The notes: a model not told the origin generated them from the letters alone. A stretch of 64,000 nt of DNA from Thalassotalea sp. (GCA_022448425.1 JAKVCY010000013.1:1-64000); one strand, 5' to 3'; positions 39,507 through 49,650 are shown, counted from the first letter of the stretch. Numbers and translations: made by a program.

Positions 39507-40286
39507 GTGTTTTTATTTTCGTTTTCTGCCGCAGTAATCTTCGCTTTCAATCTGGGGGAACCAATCGCCGTTGACTCGCCCAATGAGCAATTAACTATTC
39601 GAAGTGCAGTATCACCAGACTTCCTTGACGGGCTTCATAGCAAGTACTTACATTATATTGCAAAGAAAATGGACATGAAGCTAGATATCAAACCATTATC
39701 ATTTGCTCGCCGTTTAAGAGCACTAAAACACGGTGATCTTGACCTACTCGTAGGTTTACAAATACCTCAGCAGCGAAGTACTCGATTAGTTTATATTGAA
39801 CCGCCATATCAAGAATTAGCATCCACTATATTTATGCGAATTCAAGAAGCTGAGCAAGTTAACGAATATCAAGATTTAAAGGATTTACGCATCGCGATCA
39901 CAGAAAAGGTGACTTATTTTGATCAATTTGACAACGATCGCAAGTTATCAAAAGTTGCCGTGGATTCTCTACAGCAAAAAATACACTTGCTAACAATGCA
40001 ACGGGTCGATGCTTTTATTCACAACAAAGACAGTACGCAAGCAACATTGAAAGCGATGGAGTTGACGAATCAAGTTGTTACCGCGAGTTATCAACCAGAG
40101 CAAGTGCGTAAGTATCATTTTGCTATCAGCCGCACTTCTTTTCTAGGCTCCCATCAGAAAGCCATTGTTAGTGTAGTTGAGCAAGGTATAAACAATGGAG
40201 ATTTCCAGAGAATTAGAGAACATCATTACGCGGGTTTGGTTAAGCGACAGCAAGAAGAATTACGATCCAACCTCACCGTTGAGTAA
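39507..40286 (+). CDS. Periplasmic solute-binding protein, SBP_bac_3 type
   Basis: 259 residues from a GTG. A short hydrophobic signal (FLFSFSAAVIFAFN) is followed by a type 3 substrate-binding fold (LTIRSAVSPDFLDG, KMDMKLDIKPLSFARRLRALKHGDLDLLVGLQ). The signal lacks the usual basic N terminus; the open frame reaches HKTQGLVF upstream to a TAG at 39480 with no better start, so an original start may have been lost. No permease is adjacent. A MITE begins one base after the stop codon. Confidence 0.72.
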   Translation: MFLFSFSAAVIFAFNLGEPIAVDSPNEQLTIRSAVSPDFLDGLHSKYLHYIAKKMDMKLDIKPLSFARRLRALKHGDLDLLVGLQIPQQRSTRLVYIEPPYQELASTIFMRIQEAEQVNEYQDLKDLRIAITEKVTYFDQFDNDRKLSKVAVDSLQQKIHLLTMQRVDAFIHNKDSTQATLKAMELTNQVVTASYQPEQVRKYHFAISRTSFLGSHQKAIVSVVEQGINNGDFQRIREHHYAGLVKRQQEELRSNLTVE

Positions 40287-40645
40287 TACCAGTTGAAATA
40301 AATATTTAACCACTTCAGAGCTATGTCAGGGAAGTTAGAATAAAGCAAGTTTATGCTGTTGTAGCATTCTCCAACGAGGAAATTTGTGAAGTTATCACTT
40401 TCCTGACAAGCTCCCTGAGGGCGAGTTTAAAAGGCTCATATGCTGCGTTATTGATTTTGACAAGGGAATCACATGGATGTGGTGAATTAGGACAACGCAG
40501 GACGCGGTTGTCGAGAGTAACCATTCTCTGCAATCAAAGCCACGCGTACATGGATGTAAGTGCTAAGGTTTTGCAGGAGCACAAAACCAATACCTATAAG
40601 CCTTTTAATTCTCACTGAATGATCAAATATTTAATTCAATTGGTA
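40287..40645. mobile_element. MITE-like element (about 360 bp)
   Basis: Terminal inverted repeats TACCAGTTGAAATAAATATT and TACCAATTGAATTAAATATT (right end, reverse complement) with TA next to both ends. The inside is non-coding and imperfectly palindromic (CTGCGTTATTG, CATGGATGT), the pattern of MITEs I associate with Colwelliaceae/Shewanella-type genomes. It starts directly at the stop codon of the SBP gene. No transposase within. Confidence 0.65.
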
Positions 40646-40666
40646 TAATGTAAAAAGCAGTTTCAA

Positions 40667-40700
40667 ACAAAAAGCCCGAGCAAATGCTCGGGCTTTTTTT
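40667..40700 (-). terminator. Terminator after rplS
   Basis: AGCCCGAGC AAAT GCTCGGGCT with long A and T runs; it closes the rpsP operon. The right end of the MITE lies just beyond. Confidence 0.88.
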
Positions 40701-40738
40701 CTGGGGTATAAAAGTAAAACTTTTTACTATCGTAAAAA

Positions 40739-41092
40739 TTACTTCTTCGCCAACTTCTCTTTGATACGTGCCGAACGACCTGAACGCTCACGTAAGTAGT
40801 AAAGTTTAGATTGACGAACATCACCGCGGCGTTTAACTGCAATTGAGTCAACTAATGGGCTGTGTGTCTGGAATACACGTTCAACGCCTACACCGTTTGA
40901 AATCTTACGAACAGTGAAAGCAGAATGTAAACCACGGTTTTTAACAGCGATAACTACACCTTCAAATGCTTGAAGACGCTCTTTATCACCTTCTTTAACT
41001 TTTACTTGTACAACAACTGTGTCACCTTGCGCGAACGCAGGTACATCAGTTTTCATTTGCTCTTGTTCAAGAGCTTTAATAATGTTACTCAT
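40739..41092 (-). CDS. rplS: 50S ribosomal protein L19
   Basis: 117 residues, the usual length. [12 protein letters not shown] at the N terminus, then [17 protein letters not shown] and [12 protein letters not shown]. Last gene of the rpsP-rimM-trmD-rplS operon. Confidence 0.97.
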   Translation of the reverse strand: MSNIIKALEQEQMKTDVPAFAQGDTVVVQVKVKEGDKERLQAFEGVVIAVKNRGLHSAFTVRKISNGVGVERVFQTHSPLVDSIAVKRRGDVRQSKLYYLRERSGRSARIKEKLAKK

Positions 41093-41104
41093 AATTACCT
41101 CTTC

Positions 41105-41890
41105 CTAGGATTCACGGTCAGTGGCTTTTTGCTTGTGTTTGTTAATAACAGTTTCAAGCATCTCAGCCTGCTCTGCCGTCAGAGCTAGGTCAGTTAAAAG
41201 TTCTGGTCGCCTGAGCCATGTTCTCTCAAGTGACTGAAGTTGTCGCCATTGTCTAATGTGTTCGTGATTTCCACTTAACAATACTTTCGGTACCGACTTT
41301 TCCTGAGGAGAATTAGCGTCTAATACTTCTGGTCTTGTATAGTGTGGACAATCTAATAAACCGTCAGAGAAAGAATCTTGCTCTGCCGATTGTTCATGTC
41401 CTAGCACTCCCGGAACAAAACGTGCTAACGCGTCAATTACATTCATCGCTGGCAGTTCACCGCCACTTAAAATGTAATCACCAACTGACCATTCTTCATC
41501 AATATCTGACTCAATGATCCGTTCGTCTATTCCTTCATAACGGCCTGCTACAAATATTAAGCAGTCGTCTTGTGCAAGTTCACTCACACCAACTTGGTCC
41601 AACTTTCGGCCTTGCGGTGATAAATAAATCACCTTTGGTGAGCGCCCTTCTGCAATCGCTTTCGCCTTTGCAGCATGAATCGCATCACGCAGCGGTTGTA
41701 CCATCATTAGCATGCCTGGTCCGCCGCCATAAGGTCGGTCGTCCACAGTGCGATGCTTATCATGGGTAAAGTCTCTTGGGTTCCACTTGTGAAACTCAAT
41801 CAAACCTTTACGAATCGCTCGGCCTGTCACCCCGTATTCTGTAATGGCATCAAACATTTCAGGAAAAAGGCTTATCACCCCTATCCACAT
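41105..41890 (-). CDS. trmD: tRNA (guanine-37-N1)-methyltransferase
   Basis: 261 residues from the ATG at 41890 ([16 protein letters not shown], as in E. coli); the listed GTG start adds MTSSK. Trefoil-knot motifs: [31 protein letters not shown] and [20 protein letters not shown]. Methylates G37 to prevent frameshifting. Between rimM and rplS. Confidence 0.95.
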   Translation of the reverse strand: MWIGVISLFPEMFDAITEYGVTGRAIRKGLIEFHKWNPRDFTHDKHRTVDDRPYGGGPGMLMMVQPLRDAIHAAKAKAIAEGRSPKVIYLSPQGRKLDQVGVSELAQDDCLIFVAGRYEGIDERIIESDIDEEWSVGDYILSGGELPAMNVIDALARFVPGVLGHEQSAEQDSFSDGLLDCPHYTRPEVLDANSPQEKSVPKVLLSGNHEHIRQWRQLQSLERTWLRRPELLTDLALTAEQAEMLETVINKHKQKATDRES

Positions 41891-41908
41891 TTTGCTGCTC
41901 GTCACAGT

Positions 41909-42442
41909 TTAAAAACCTGGGTCCCAGTCAACACAAATTTGTTTCTCTTCATTGCTTACCGAAACAATTACTTGGTCGAAAATGTAAGGAATTAACCTTT
42001 CTTTTTTCCCAAAACCATCGTTACGGTTCGCTTTTACAACCAATACATCGTTAGCGCCGGTTTCCATGATATCGGTCACCTGACCAAGGTCGTAACCTTT
42101 GTCTGTCACAACACTCATGCCGATTAAATCACGCCAGTAGAACTCACCTTCAGGCAGTTCAGGAAGCTGACCTTCATCAACAAATATTTCTGAGCTAACC
42201 AAACTCTGCGCTTGGTCTCTGTCATCAACACCCTCAATCTTAGCGATTAAGCCATTGTTGTGTTTGCGCCAATCAATAATTTCTACTGATTGTTCTTTGC
42301 CACCTAATTTTAATGACCAAGGTGAATAGTCAAAAATTGCTTGGGGATCTTCAGTAAACGCGTGGATTTTCACCCAACCCTTGATGCCGTAAACTGCGCC
42401 TACTTTACCTAGGAGGACTTTTTCGTCCATATTACTCACCAA
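41909..42442 (-). CDS. rimM: 16S rRNA processing protein RimM
   Basis: 177 residues. Starts ..VLLGKVGAVYGIKGWVKIHAFT, the RimM N-terminal barrel, followed by a PRC barrel (LIGMSVVTDKGYDLGQV). Assists 30S head assembly next to S19. Overlap-free gap of 24 bases from rpsP and 3 bases from the listed trmD start. Confidence 0.95.
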   Translation of the reverse strand: MVSNMDEKVLLGKVGAVYGIKGWVKIHAFTEDPQAIFDYSPWSLKLGGKEQSVEIIDWRKHNNGLIAKIEGVDDRDQAQSLVSSEIFVDEGQLPELPEGEFYWRDLIGMSVVTDKGYDLGQVTDIMETGANDVLVVKANRNDGFGKKERLIPYIFDQVIVSVSNEEKQICVDWDPGF

Positions 42443-42466
42443 ATCTCCTCAAACTTACTAAATTAA

Positions 42467-42715
42467 TTAAGCAGCCGCTTGCGCGTCTTTAACTAACTTA
42501 GCCACACGATCAGATAAACCAGCTCCTTGACCAACCCAGTGGTTGATGCGGTCTAGGTCTAAGCGTAATTTCTCAGCTTGACCTTGTGCTGTTGGGTTGA
42601 AGAAACCAATTTTCTCGATGAAACGACCATCGCGAGAATTACGGCTGTCTGCAACAACAATCTGATAGAATGGACGCTTCTTCGCGCCACCACGAGCTAA
42701 ACGAATGGTAACCAT
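42467..42715 (-). CDS. rpsP: 30S ribosomal protein S16
   Basis: 82 residues from the ATG at 42715, preceded by [23 protein letters not shown] is the true S16 start. The listed 18-residue extension is spurious. First gene of the operon. Confidence 0.97.
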   Translation of the reverse strand: MVTIRLARGGAKKRPFYQIVVADSRNSRDGRFIEKIGFFNPTAQGQAEKLRLDLDRINHWVGQGAGLSDRVAKLVKDAQAAA

Positions 42716-42900
42716 ACCGTCCTCTATATATTTAATGTTAAACGAATTTTCCAGACACTTTCTGACCAACTGATAATTCAGTACGGACAGAAAAGCTCGC
42801 GTATTCTACGCTTTTTGACTGATATTGCAAGTAATATCTCTAACGATGAAAGACTGATTCGGTGGCATTAAACCACCGAAAACAGATGGAGAGCCTGAAC

Positions 42901-43140
42901 TTAAGGTTTTGCGCTTTCCTTTTTTAAGGAAATGATAAGCTCTATATGCGGGGTTAATTCTTCAATTTCTGCGATATGCTCTCTTAACGCCTGCCATTGT
43001 TCAAGCTCCAGCTTGCCCGAATCTAATATGGCTTGCTTTATTTCACTCGCAAGAGAGTCACTCTTTTTTTGCTCAATAAATTCATTAATGTGCAACAAGC
43101 TATCAAGGTCTGCTTGGCTAAGAATTTCTTTTTCCACCAT
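42901..43140 (-). CDS. Small hypothetical protein
   Basis: 79 residues, helical and acidic (EIKQAILDSGKLELEQWQALREHIAEIEE). No family recognised. It lies between rpsP and nhaD on the same strand, with 82 bases to the next gene. Could be a small regulator or adaptor; nothing supports a choice. Confidence 0.6.
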   Translation of the reverse strand: MVEKEILSQADLDSLLHINEFIEQKKSDSLASEIKQAILDSGKLELEQWQALREHIAEIEELTPHIELIISLKKESAKP

Positions 43141-43222
43141 AGCTTACGTCTACCTCACTTCTTTTTAAGTATTAGTATTAACTATAGACACTTCATCGTT
43201 AAAGACCTAATTGGCCCATCTA

Positions 43223-44467
43223 CTAAGTAGCAAGCGCGTACTTAGCTACCCAATAACTCAACCAGTAACCAACCGAATAGGCTATAAGTAAATAACCAGC
43301 CATGCTTAAGTAACTAATAAAGCTGAGTTCTTTCATTTTACTCATTGCGATAATACCTGCCGCAGAGCCAATAACCAGCAACGACCCGCCAACACCTGTC
43401 GCATAAGTCAATGCTAGCCAGTTAGGTGTATTCATCGTTATTTCGGCCTTTAATAGTGCGGCCGTTAATGGCACGTTATCTAAAATGGCTGACAGCACTC
43501 CTAAGCAATAATTAGCGAAGCTGGTATCCATCACGCTATAAATCTCAGTTAACTGTTTGAGTACCCCTATTTCTTTGAGCATACCAACAATAAGTAAAAC
43601 CCCTAAAAAGAACAGTAAAGTATCGAACTCAATCTCTCTTATATAATGAAGTAAATCCTCATCGTGCTCTCGCCCTAGGTATTTGCCAACTAAGAACATA
43701 CAGCTAAGCCCGAATAAAAAGGTAAGCACTGGTGGAATATGAAATATAGCGTTGCCCAGTAAGGTCGCGATAATGGTACTAATGAAAACAAGCGCGATAA
43801 TTTTATCGTGGCTGTCGACTGGCTTAGGAGAATTATCGAACTGCAACTCCCCTTCTAGATTCCATGACAACAAAATGGCTAGCACAATGACTGCAGTTAA
43901 TGAAGGGAGGATTAAGTATAATAAATCGGTAATACTGACTTTACCCGCTAAGAAAATCATCAAAGTCGTGACATCGCCAGTTATCAGTGAAACCCCGCCA
44001 CTGTTAACAGCAAAAATGATCAAAGTAGCAAACTTCAATCGTTGTTTTGCTGGCACATCAAGTGAGGCGATAACGGCCACCGATACCAAGGTTGCTGTCA
44101 CATTGTCAGCAAAGGAACTAAAGATGAAGGCAAACAACCCAATGAGCAGCATGAATTTTCGTTCACCCATATGTGATGGCAATAAATGCTGAACAAGGTT
44201 TGCAATAAATCCTTTACTGTTTAGGTAAGCAACAAAGGTCATCGCTGCGGTTAAGAATAACCAGAGCGTCGCTATCTCAAGTAAGTTCTCATTGAAATAG
44301 AATGATATTTCGGTTGTAGACTCATGATGGACCGGAAAAAAGTAAGCAAGTATCCAACACAAAGTACCAATGAAAAGTGTGGTTTCTGCTTTATTGACAT
44401 GAATGACCTCTTCAAAAACTACGAACAAGAGGGCGATAAATGCCAAAATAAGAATTACAGTTTCCAT
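43223..44467 (-). CDS. nhaD: Na+/H+ antiporter NhaD
   Basis: 414 residues, about 12 membrane segments. Family signatures ADNVTATLVSVAVIASLD and LDNVPLTAALLKAEI (conserved Asp residues in a transport core), as in Vibrio NhaD. Provides sodium/lithium extrusion in alkaline, salty conditions. Single gene. Confidence 0.92.
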   Translation of the reverse strand: METVILILAFIALLFVVFEEVIHVNKAETTLFIGTLCWILAYFFPVHHESTTEISFYFNENLLEIATLWLFLTAAMTFVAYLNSKGFIANLVQHLLPSHMGERKFMLLIGLFAFIFSSFADNVTATLVSVAVIASLDVPAKQRLKFATLIIFAVNSGGVSLITGDVTTLMIFLAGKVSITDLLYLILPSLTAVIVLAILLSWNLEGELQFDNSPKPVDSHDKIIALVFISTIIATLLGNAIFHIPPVLTFLFGLSCMFLVGKYLGREHDEDLLHYIREIEFDTLLFFLGVLLIVGMLKEIGVLKQLTEIYSVMDTSFANYCLGVLSAILDNVPLTAALLKAEITMNTPNWLALTYATGVGGSLLVIGSAAGIIAMSKMKELSFISYLSMAGYLLIAYSVGYWLSYWVAKYALAT

Positions 44468-44617
44468 AGTTCCTCTTTTTCAATCACAGAAACATAGACG
44501 CACATTGCTGGAGTCGGCTTGTTTATCTCAAGAATAGCTGCTGCACTTATTTAAGTAGCAAAAACCTAAAGCGGGCTCTCAGTGCCATATCCATCAATGT
44601 TGCCACCTTTTAAAAAC

Positions 44618-44647
44618 AAAAATGCAGCCCAACGAGCTGCATTTTTA
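44618..44647 (-). terminator. Terminator after ffh
   Basis: AAATGCAGC ... GCTGCATTT with T5 on the minus strand, about 30 bases after the ffh stop. Confidence 0.75.
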
Positions 44648-44675
44648 AGAATAGTGAACACATCAATAATTGCAA

Positions 44676-46070
44676 CTAACGGCCAAACATACCGCCACCG
44701 CCGCCAAAGCCACCCATGCCTCCCGGAGGCATCATACCTTTCATGCTGCGCATCATTTTCTGCATACCACCTTTACCAGACATCTTCTTCATCATCTTCT
44801 GCATCTGTGTAAATTGCTTCAGTAACTTATTAACATCTTGAATTTGTGTGCCAGAACCCGCAGCGATTCGACGTTTGCGTGAACCTTTAATAATGTCAGG
44901 GCGTTCCCGTTCCGCTGGTGTCATCGAATTAATAATCGCTTCCATACGGACTGTTAACTTATCGTCCATTTGGTCTTTGATTTGATCAGACATGTTGCCC
45001 ATGCCAGGAAGTTTATCCATCAATCCCATCATGCCGCCCATGTTCTTCATTTGAACGAGCTGCTCTCGGAAGTCTTCCAGATCGAAACCCTTACCCGATT
45101 TAACTTTCTTCGCTAACTTTTCCGCTTTCTTTTTATCGACTTTCTGTTCAACTTCTTCAATAAGCGACAATACGTCACCCATACCCAAAATACGCGATGC
45201 AATACGGTCTGGGTGGAAAGGTTCTAAAGCATCTGTTTTCTCACCAACACCAATAAATTTAATTGGCTTACCGGTAATATGACGAATAGAAAGCGCCGCA
45301 CCACCGCGTGCATCACCATCAGTTTTGGTAAGAACAACACCAGTTAAAGGCAATGCATCATTGAAGGCTTTTGCTGTGTTAGCAGCATCTTGACCTGTCA
45401 TAGCATCAACGGTGAATAGGGTTTCTACTGGGTTAATTGCTTTGTGAAGCTCTTGAATTTCACCCATCATGTCTTCATCGACATGCAAGCGACCTGCTGT
45501 ATCGACAATCAATACATCAAAGAAATTCTTCTTAGCGTGGTCGATAGCGGTATTGGCGATATCAAGTGGTTTTTGTTCAATCGTACTTGGAAAGAACTCA
45601 ACACCAACTTCACTTGCCAATGTCTCTAGCTGTTTGATCGCGGCTGGACGATATACATCAGCACTTACCACAAGTACTTTTTTCTTTTCTCTGTCTTTTA
45701 GAAACTTAGATAGCTTTGCAACTGAGGTTGTTTTACCCGCACCTTGCAAACCTGCCATCAAAACAACCGCTGGTGGCGCCGTTTTAAGGTCAAGTGCTTC
45801 ATTCACTTCACCCATTGCAGTTTCAAGTTCGGTACGGACAATTTTTACAAATACTTGGCCCGGTGTGAGGCTTTTAGAAACTTCCTGCCCAACAGCGCGT
45901 TCTTTTACCTTGGCTATAAATTCACGAATAACAGGTAACGCAACATCGGCCTCTAATAACGCCATGCGCACTTCACGCAGGGTGTCTTTGATATTTTCTT
46001 CGGTTAGTCGGCCTCTGCCGCTAATATTTTTAAGCGTTTTGGTTAAACGATCTGATAGGTTCTCGAACAT
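44676..46070 (-). CDS. ffh: Signal recognition particle protein Ffh
   Basis: 464 residues. NG GTPase domain: GLQGAGKTTSVAKL (G1), DTAGRLHVD (G3), TKTDGDARGGAAL (G4). Met-rich M domain (KMMKKMSGKGGMQKMMRSM) binds 4.5S RNA and signal sequences. Divergent from the Cu/Zn permease; the C-terminal Gly-rich tail (GGFGGGGGMFGR) is usual. Confidence 0.97.
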   Translation of the reverse strand: MFENLSDRLTKTLKNISGRGRLTEENIKDTLREVRMALLEADVALPVIREFIAKVKERAVGQEVSKSLTPGQVFVKIVRTELETAMGEVNEALDLKTAPPAVVLMAGLQGAGKTTSVAKLSKFLKDREKKKVLVVSADVYRPAAIKQLETLASEVGVEFFPSTIEQKPLDIANTAIDHAKKNFFDVLIVDTAGRLHVDEDMMGEIQELHKAINPVETLFTVDAMTGQDAANTAKAFNDALPLTGVVLTKTDGDARGGAALSIRHITGKPIKFIGVGEKTDALEPFHPDRIASRILGMGDVLSLIEEVEQKVDKKKAEKLAKKVKSGKGFDLEDFREQLVQMKNMGGMMGLMDKLPGMGNMSDQIKDQMDDKLTVRMEAIINSMTPAERERPDIIKGSRKRRIAAGSGTQIQDVNKLLKQFTQMQKMMKKMSGKGGMQKMMRSMKGMMPPGGMGGFGGGGGMFGR

Positions 46071-46208
46071 GGACGTCTCAAATTACACTGGGTCGATAAA
46101 ACTGCGGGCTATTATACTCTTTCAGCGCTCAATTTAAATAAGCTGATAACAATTGAGCAAAACCCAAGCGAAAGCGACACTCACTTAGTCAAATATGATA
46201 GTCTAGCA

Positions 46209-47390
46209 ATGTTAATTACTGATATTGGGGTTCAAGTGGAAACTGCAAGTTTATTTATCACTAATTTTTGGCTGCTAACGCTCGATGCTAGTCCTTGGTT
46301 GTTATTAGGCTTACTCATTGCTGGTCTGATGAAAGCTTGGCTGCCTGCGAGTTTACTTTCTCAACATTTGGGTAAAGGTAATGGTGCAATAGTTAAAGCG
46401 GCATTTATCGGTGCCCCTCTTCCTCTGTGTTCGTGTGGTGTTATTCCTGTCGCTACCGAATTAAGACGCAGTGGCGCATCTGCACCTGCTACCTCCTCAT
46501 TTTTAGTGGCGACACCGGAAACTGGTGTCGATTCTATTTCAGTGTCCTATGCGATGTTAGGCCCTATATTCGCAATTTTTAGACCTTTTGCGGCCATCAG
46601 TTCGGCAATCATCACTGGAGTTATGGTGAAAACCGCAAAGGTTCAAACTCCATCAGAAAGCTCTCAAACTACAAGCTGTTGCGCTAGCAAAACTTCGAGT
46701 ACTGCGCATCAAGCAGAGCTCCAACTTGCGCTGACAGAAACTAAAACGAGTTGCTGTGCCAGCAAAGCAACTAGTGACGATACAGCCAATGCTGATGCCA
46801 GAACACAACAACTGGCCAGTAAAACTGTTTTTGGTGTTAGGTATGCACTGACACAACTCATTGACGATCTAATTAAATGGCTTATGGTTGGCTTAATGTT
46901 CGCAACCATAGTCAAAACATTTATCCCCACTGAAATGCTAACTCAATATGGCAGTGGAATTGGCGCCATGTTGATTATGATCTTAATTTCTATTCCTATG
47001 TATATTTGCGCAACCGCCTCAACACCTGTCGCAGCTGGATTTATCATGGCCGGCATATCTCCAGGCACAGCCTTAGTGTTTATGATGGCTGGCCCTGCAA
47101 CAAATATTTCGACATTAGGCGTTATCAAAAATGAGATGGGGACAAGTGTGTTAATCCGCTATTTGCTTGGCGTTAGCTTGAGTGCTATTGGATTTGGCCT
47201 GTTATTAGACTTCCTGGTCAACCACTTTGGCATCAATGTCGCCGACCAAATGCAGCATAGCCACGAATTGGTACCGTATTGGTTGAGCGTTAGTACAGCG
47301 CTCACCTTGGCTTTTTGCGCAATAAAACCTATACGCAATAAATTGTTAACAAATACTGGACTAGGTCATGGCGTAGAAAAACAAATCTGA
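46209..47390 (+). CDS. SO_0444-type Cu/Zn efflux permease
   Basis: 393 residues, about eight hydrophobic segments. The permease core (GAPLPLCSCGVIPVATELRRSGAS; CATASTPVAAGFIMAGISPGTALVFMMAGPATNIS) is the DUF318/SO_0444 type. The central loop (about 155-205) has two CC motifs, TSCCASKTSS and TSCCASKATS, plausible metal ligands. Upstream of the divergent ffh gene. Confidence 0.8.
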   Translation: MLITDIGVQVETASLFITNFWLLTLDASPWLLLGLLIAGLMKAWLPASLLSQHLGKGNGAIVKAAFIGAPLPLCSCGVIPVATELRRSGASAPATSSFLVATPETGVDSISVSYAMLGPIFAIFRPFAAISSAIITGVMVKTAKVQTPSESSQTTSCCASKTSSTAHQAELQLALTETKTSCCASKATSDDTANADARTQQLASKTVFGVRYALTQLIDDLIKWLMVGLMFATIVKTFIPTEMLTQYGSGIGAMLIMILISIPMYICATASTPVAAGFIMAGISPGTALVFMMAGPATNISTLGVIKNEMGTSVLIRYLLGVSLSAIGFGLLLDFLVNHFGINVADQMQHSHELVPYWLSVSTALTLAFCAIKPIRNKLLTNTGLGHGVEKQI

Positions 47391-47439
47391 TAAACTGTCA
47401 TAGTTTTCTATTTTTATACTCTTTTATACAGGATAAGTA

Positions 47440-48240
47440 GTGGAGTTTATTAACATTAGCACCGTGATTGCAGTTATTTGCTATTTAGCTGCAACGGCGT
47501 CGATTCTAAGTCGATTGTTTCATAGTAGCGGGCCAAACCACGTGCGTGTTTTGTTGTTAGCTTGCTTTGCCATAGTGCCTCACACATTAGTGACCACCAC
47601 GCAACTTTTCGATGCTGAAAGTATAAACTTTAGCTTACCTAATGTGGTGACTTTTGTTTCACTTATCATCACTTTACTTATTTCAGCTGTTGCCATTAAA
47701 AATAAATTAAACCTGTTACAACCAGCAGCATATGGCTTTGCTGGCATTTGGCTACTCATCACATTATTGATGCCAGAGGTGGCTCATACGCCATTAGCAA
47801 TATCTAAGGGAGCGGTAATTACTCATATCACCTTGTCACTGATTTCCTACTGCGTGTTAGTAATTGGTTGCCTTTACAGCTTTCAAGTCGCGTATATTAA
47901 TATGAAGCTTAAGAGTAAAAACCTAGCGGCGGTGAATCATTTACCACCGCTGATGCTGGTTGAGCAGCAACTCTTCTTTATTTTAGCTATTGGTACCATG
48001 GCGCTTATCGCAACTGAGATATCTGGCTTTATATTTTTAGAGGGATTATTCAATAAGGATAATGCTCATAAAACCGTCTTCTCATTAATTGCATTGGCAA
48101 TTTATATAACGATCCTTTGGGGACATTATAAGCAAGGGTGGCGTGGCCATCGTGTGCTATCTTTAACCGTTTTAGCGACATTTATTCTCACATTATCATA
48201 TTTTGGCAGCCGTTTTGTGAAAGAATTTCTCATCAACTAG
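47440..48240 (+). CDS. CcsA/YpjD-like integral membrane protein
   Basis: 266 residues from a GTG, about eight membrane segments. Cytochrome c assembly (CcsA) features: LSLISYCVLVIGCLYSFQVAY and KTVFSLIALAIYITILWGHYKQGWRGHR. YpjD is the E. coli counterpart beside ffh, and its role is not settled. Here it is also next to corB/yfjD, the same neighbourhood as in E. coli. Confidence 0.82.
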   Translation: MEFINISTVIAVICYLAATASILSRLFHSSGPNHVRVLLLACFAIVPHTLVTTTQLFDAESINFSLPNVVTFVSLIITLLISAVAIKNKLNLLQPAAYGFAGIWLLITLLMPEVAHTPLAISKGAVITHITLSLISYCVLVIGCLYSFQVAYINMKLKSKNLAAVNHLPPLMLVEQQLFFILAIGTMALIATEISGFIFLEGLFNKDNAHKTVFSLIALAIYITILWGHYKQGWRGHRVLSLTVLATFILTLSYFGSRFVKEFLIN

Positions 48241-48315
48241 TTTTTAAGGTATAACCGTATTGGGTTCAGATGAAAAATTCTGAACCTACGTGTTTAGCTA
48301 CATAGGACACCCTTT

Positions 48316-49599
48316 TTGGACAACATTTCAACCAGTATGCTGTTTATAATGCTTGGCATACTTCTTTTTATTTCTGCCTACTTTTCAGGTTCAGAAACCG
48401 GCATGATGTCGCTTAATCGTTACCGATTAAGACATTTAGAAAAGCAAAAACATCGAGGTGCAAAGCGAGTTAGTAAGCTACTCGAACGCCCAGATCGGCT
48501 TATCGGACTCATACTTATTGGTAATAACCTCGTCAATATTGCCGCCTCAGCAATCGCTACCATCATTGGAATTCGACTATTCGGTGACGTTGGCGTCGTA
48601 TATGCGACCTTTGCACTGACGTTAGTCGTTTTAATTTTTGCAGAAGTAACACCAAAGACATTAGCCGCACTTTATCCAGAGAAAGTCGCGTTTCCAAGTT
48701 CAGTGATATTAGCGATGCTATTGAAGGTACTTTACCCTGTCGTTGTATTCGTTAACTTTATTACGAATGGTTTCTTGAGCTTATTAAGAATTAGCTCTGA
48801 ACAACGAGAACAACATAGCTTAAGTACGGAAGAACTAAAAACTGTTGTAAATGAATCAAGCGCCCTTTTGCCGGAGCGTGACCAAAACATGTTGGTTGGT
48901 ATTCTTGATCTAGAAAACGTTACTGTTGAAGACATCATGATTCCCCGCAGTGAGCTTGTGGGTATCGATATCAATCAAGACTGGAAACGTATTCAAAAGC
49001 AATTAACGCAATCTAATCACACACGTGTCCTTTTATATCGCGATAATATCGATGACGTTGTAGGTTATGTGCATATGCGTGATGCATTGCGCCTGTTATC
49101 AAAAAGCCAGTTCACTAAAGCAACGTTATTGCGTGCAACTCGCGAGCTTTATTTTATCCCAGAAGGAACGCCACTTAATGTGCAACTATTGAAATTCCAA
49201 CACGCAAAAGAACGTTTAGGATTAGTTGTAGACGAGTATGGTGACATACAAGGTCTTGTAACGCTCGAAGACATCCTAGAAGAGATTGTCGGCGACTTTA
49301 CAACAACGATGACTCCAACCCCTTCTGAAGAAGTCCACAAGCAGCCAGATGGCAGCTACCTAATTGACGGAAGTGCTACCATTCGAGACATAAATAAGGA
49401 AATGGATTGGCATTTACCCACAGATGGCCCTAAAACACTTAATGGGTTAATAGTGGAGCATTTAGAGGACATTCCACAAGCAAAGTTAAGCTTAAAGATC
49501 GCAGAATATCCCGTTGAGATCGTAGACATTAGCGACAACATGATTAAAACTGTTCGTATTCTACCCGATCTGATGAAAAAGCAAACGCTAGATATATAA
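48316..49599 (+). CDS. CNNM/CorC family inner-membrane protein (YfjD/CorB)
   Basis: 427 residues from a TTG (48316), with AGGA 8 bases ahead; the start DNISTSMLFIMLGILLFISAYFSGSETGMMSLNRYRLRHLE matches YfjD. A CNNM membrane domain (1-190) is followed by two CBS domains (about 200-330) and a CorC-HlyC domain (DGSYLIDGSATIRDIN). Members are linked to magnesium/cobalt handling. Confidence 0.88.
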   Translation: MDNISTSMLFIMLGILLFISAYFSGSETGMMSLNRYRLRHLEKQKHRGAKRVSKLLERPDRLIGLILIGNNLVNIAASAIATIIGIRLFGDVGVVYATFALTLVVLIFAEVTPKTLAALYPEKVAFPSSVILAMLLKVLYPVVVFVNFITNGFLSLLRISSEQREQHSLSTEELKTVVNESSALLPERDQNMLVGILDLENVTVEDIMIPRSELVGIDINQDWKRIQKQLTQSNHTRVLLYRDNIDDVVGYVHMRDALRLLSKSQFTKATLLRATRELYFIPEGTPLNVQLLKFQHAKERLGLVVDEYGDIQGLVTLEDILEEIVGDFTTTMTPTPSEEVHKQPDGSYLIDGSATIRDINKEMDWHLPTDGPKTLNGLIVEHLEDIPQAKLSLKIAEYPVEIVDISDNMIKTVRILPDLMKKQTLDI

Positions 49600-49607
49600 A
49601 GGTCTCC

Positions 49608-49650
49608 AGGGCGTTTTTCAATCAATTAAAGAGCGCCCTTGTTGTTTTAG
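49608..49650 (+). terminator. Possible terminator after the YfjD-like gene
   Basis: GGGCG ... CGCCC with a long loop, followed by TTGTTGTTTT: a weak candidate. Confidence 0.35.

Noticed and set aside
42716-42769. N-terminal extension of S16 (rpsP) in the ORF track
   Set aside because: The conserved start [10 protein letters not shown] has its own AGAGGA; the extension is in the leader.
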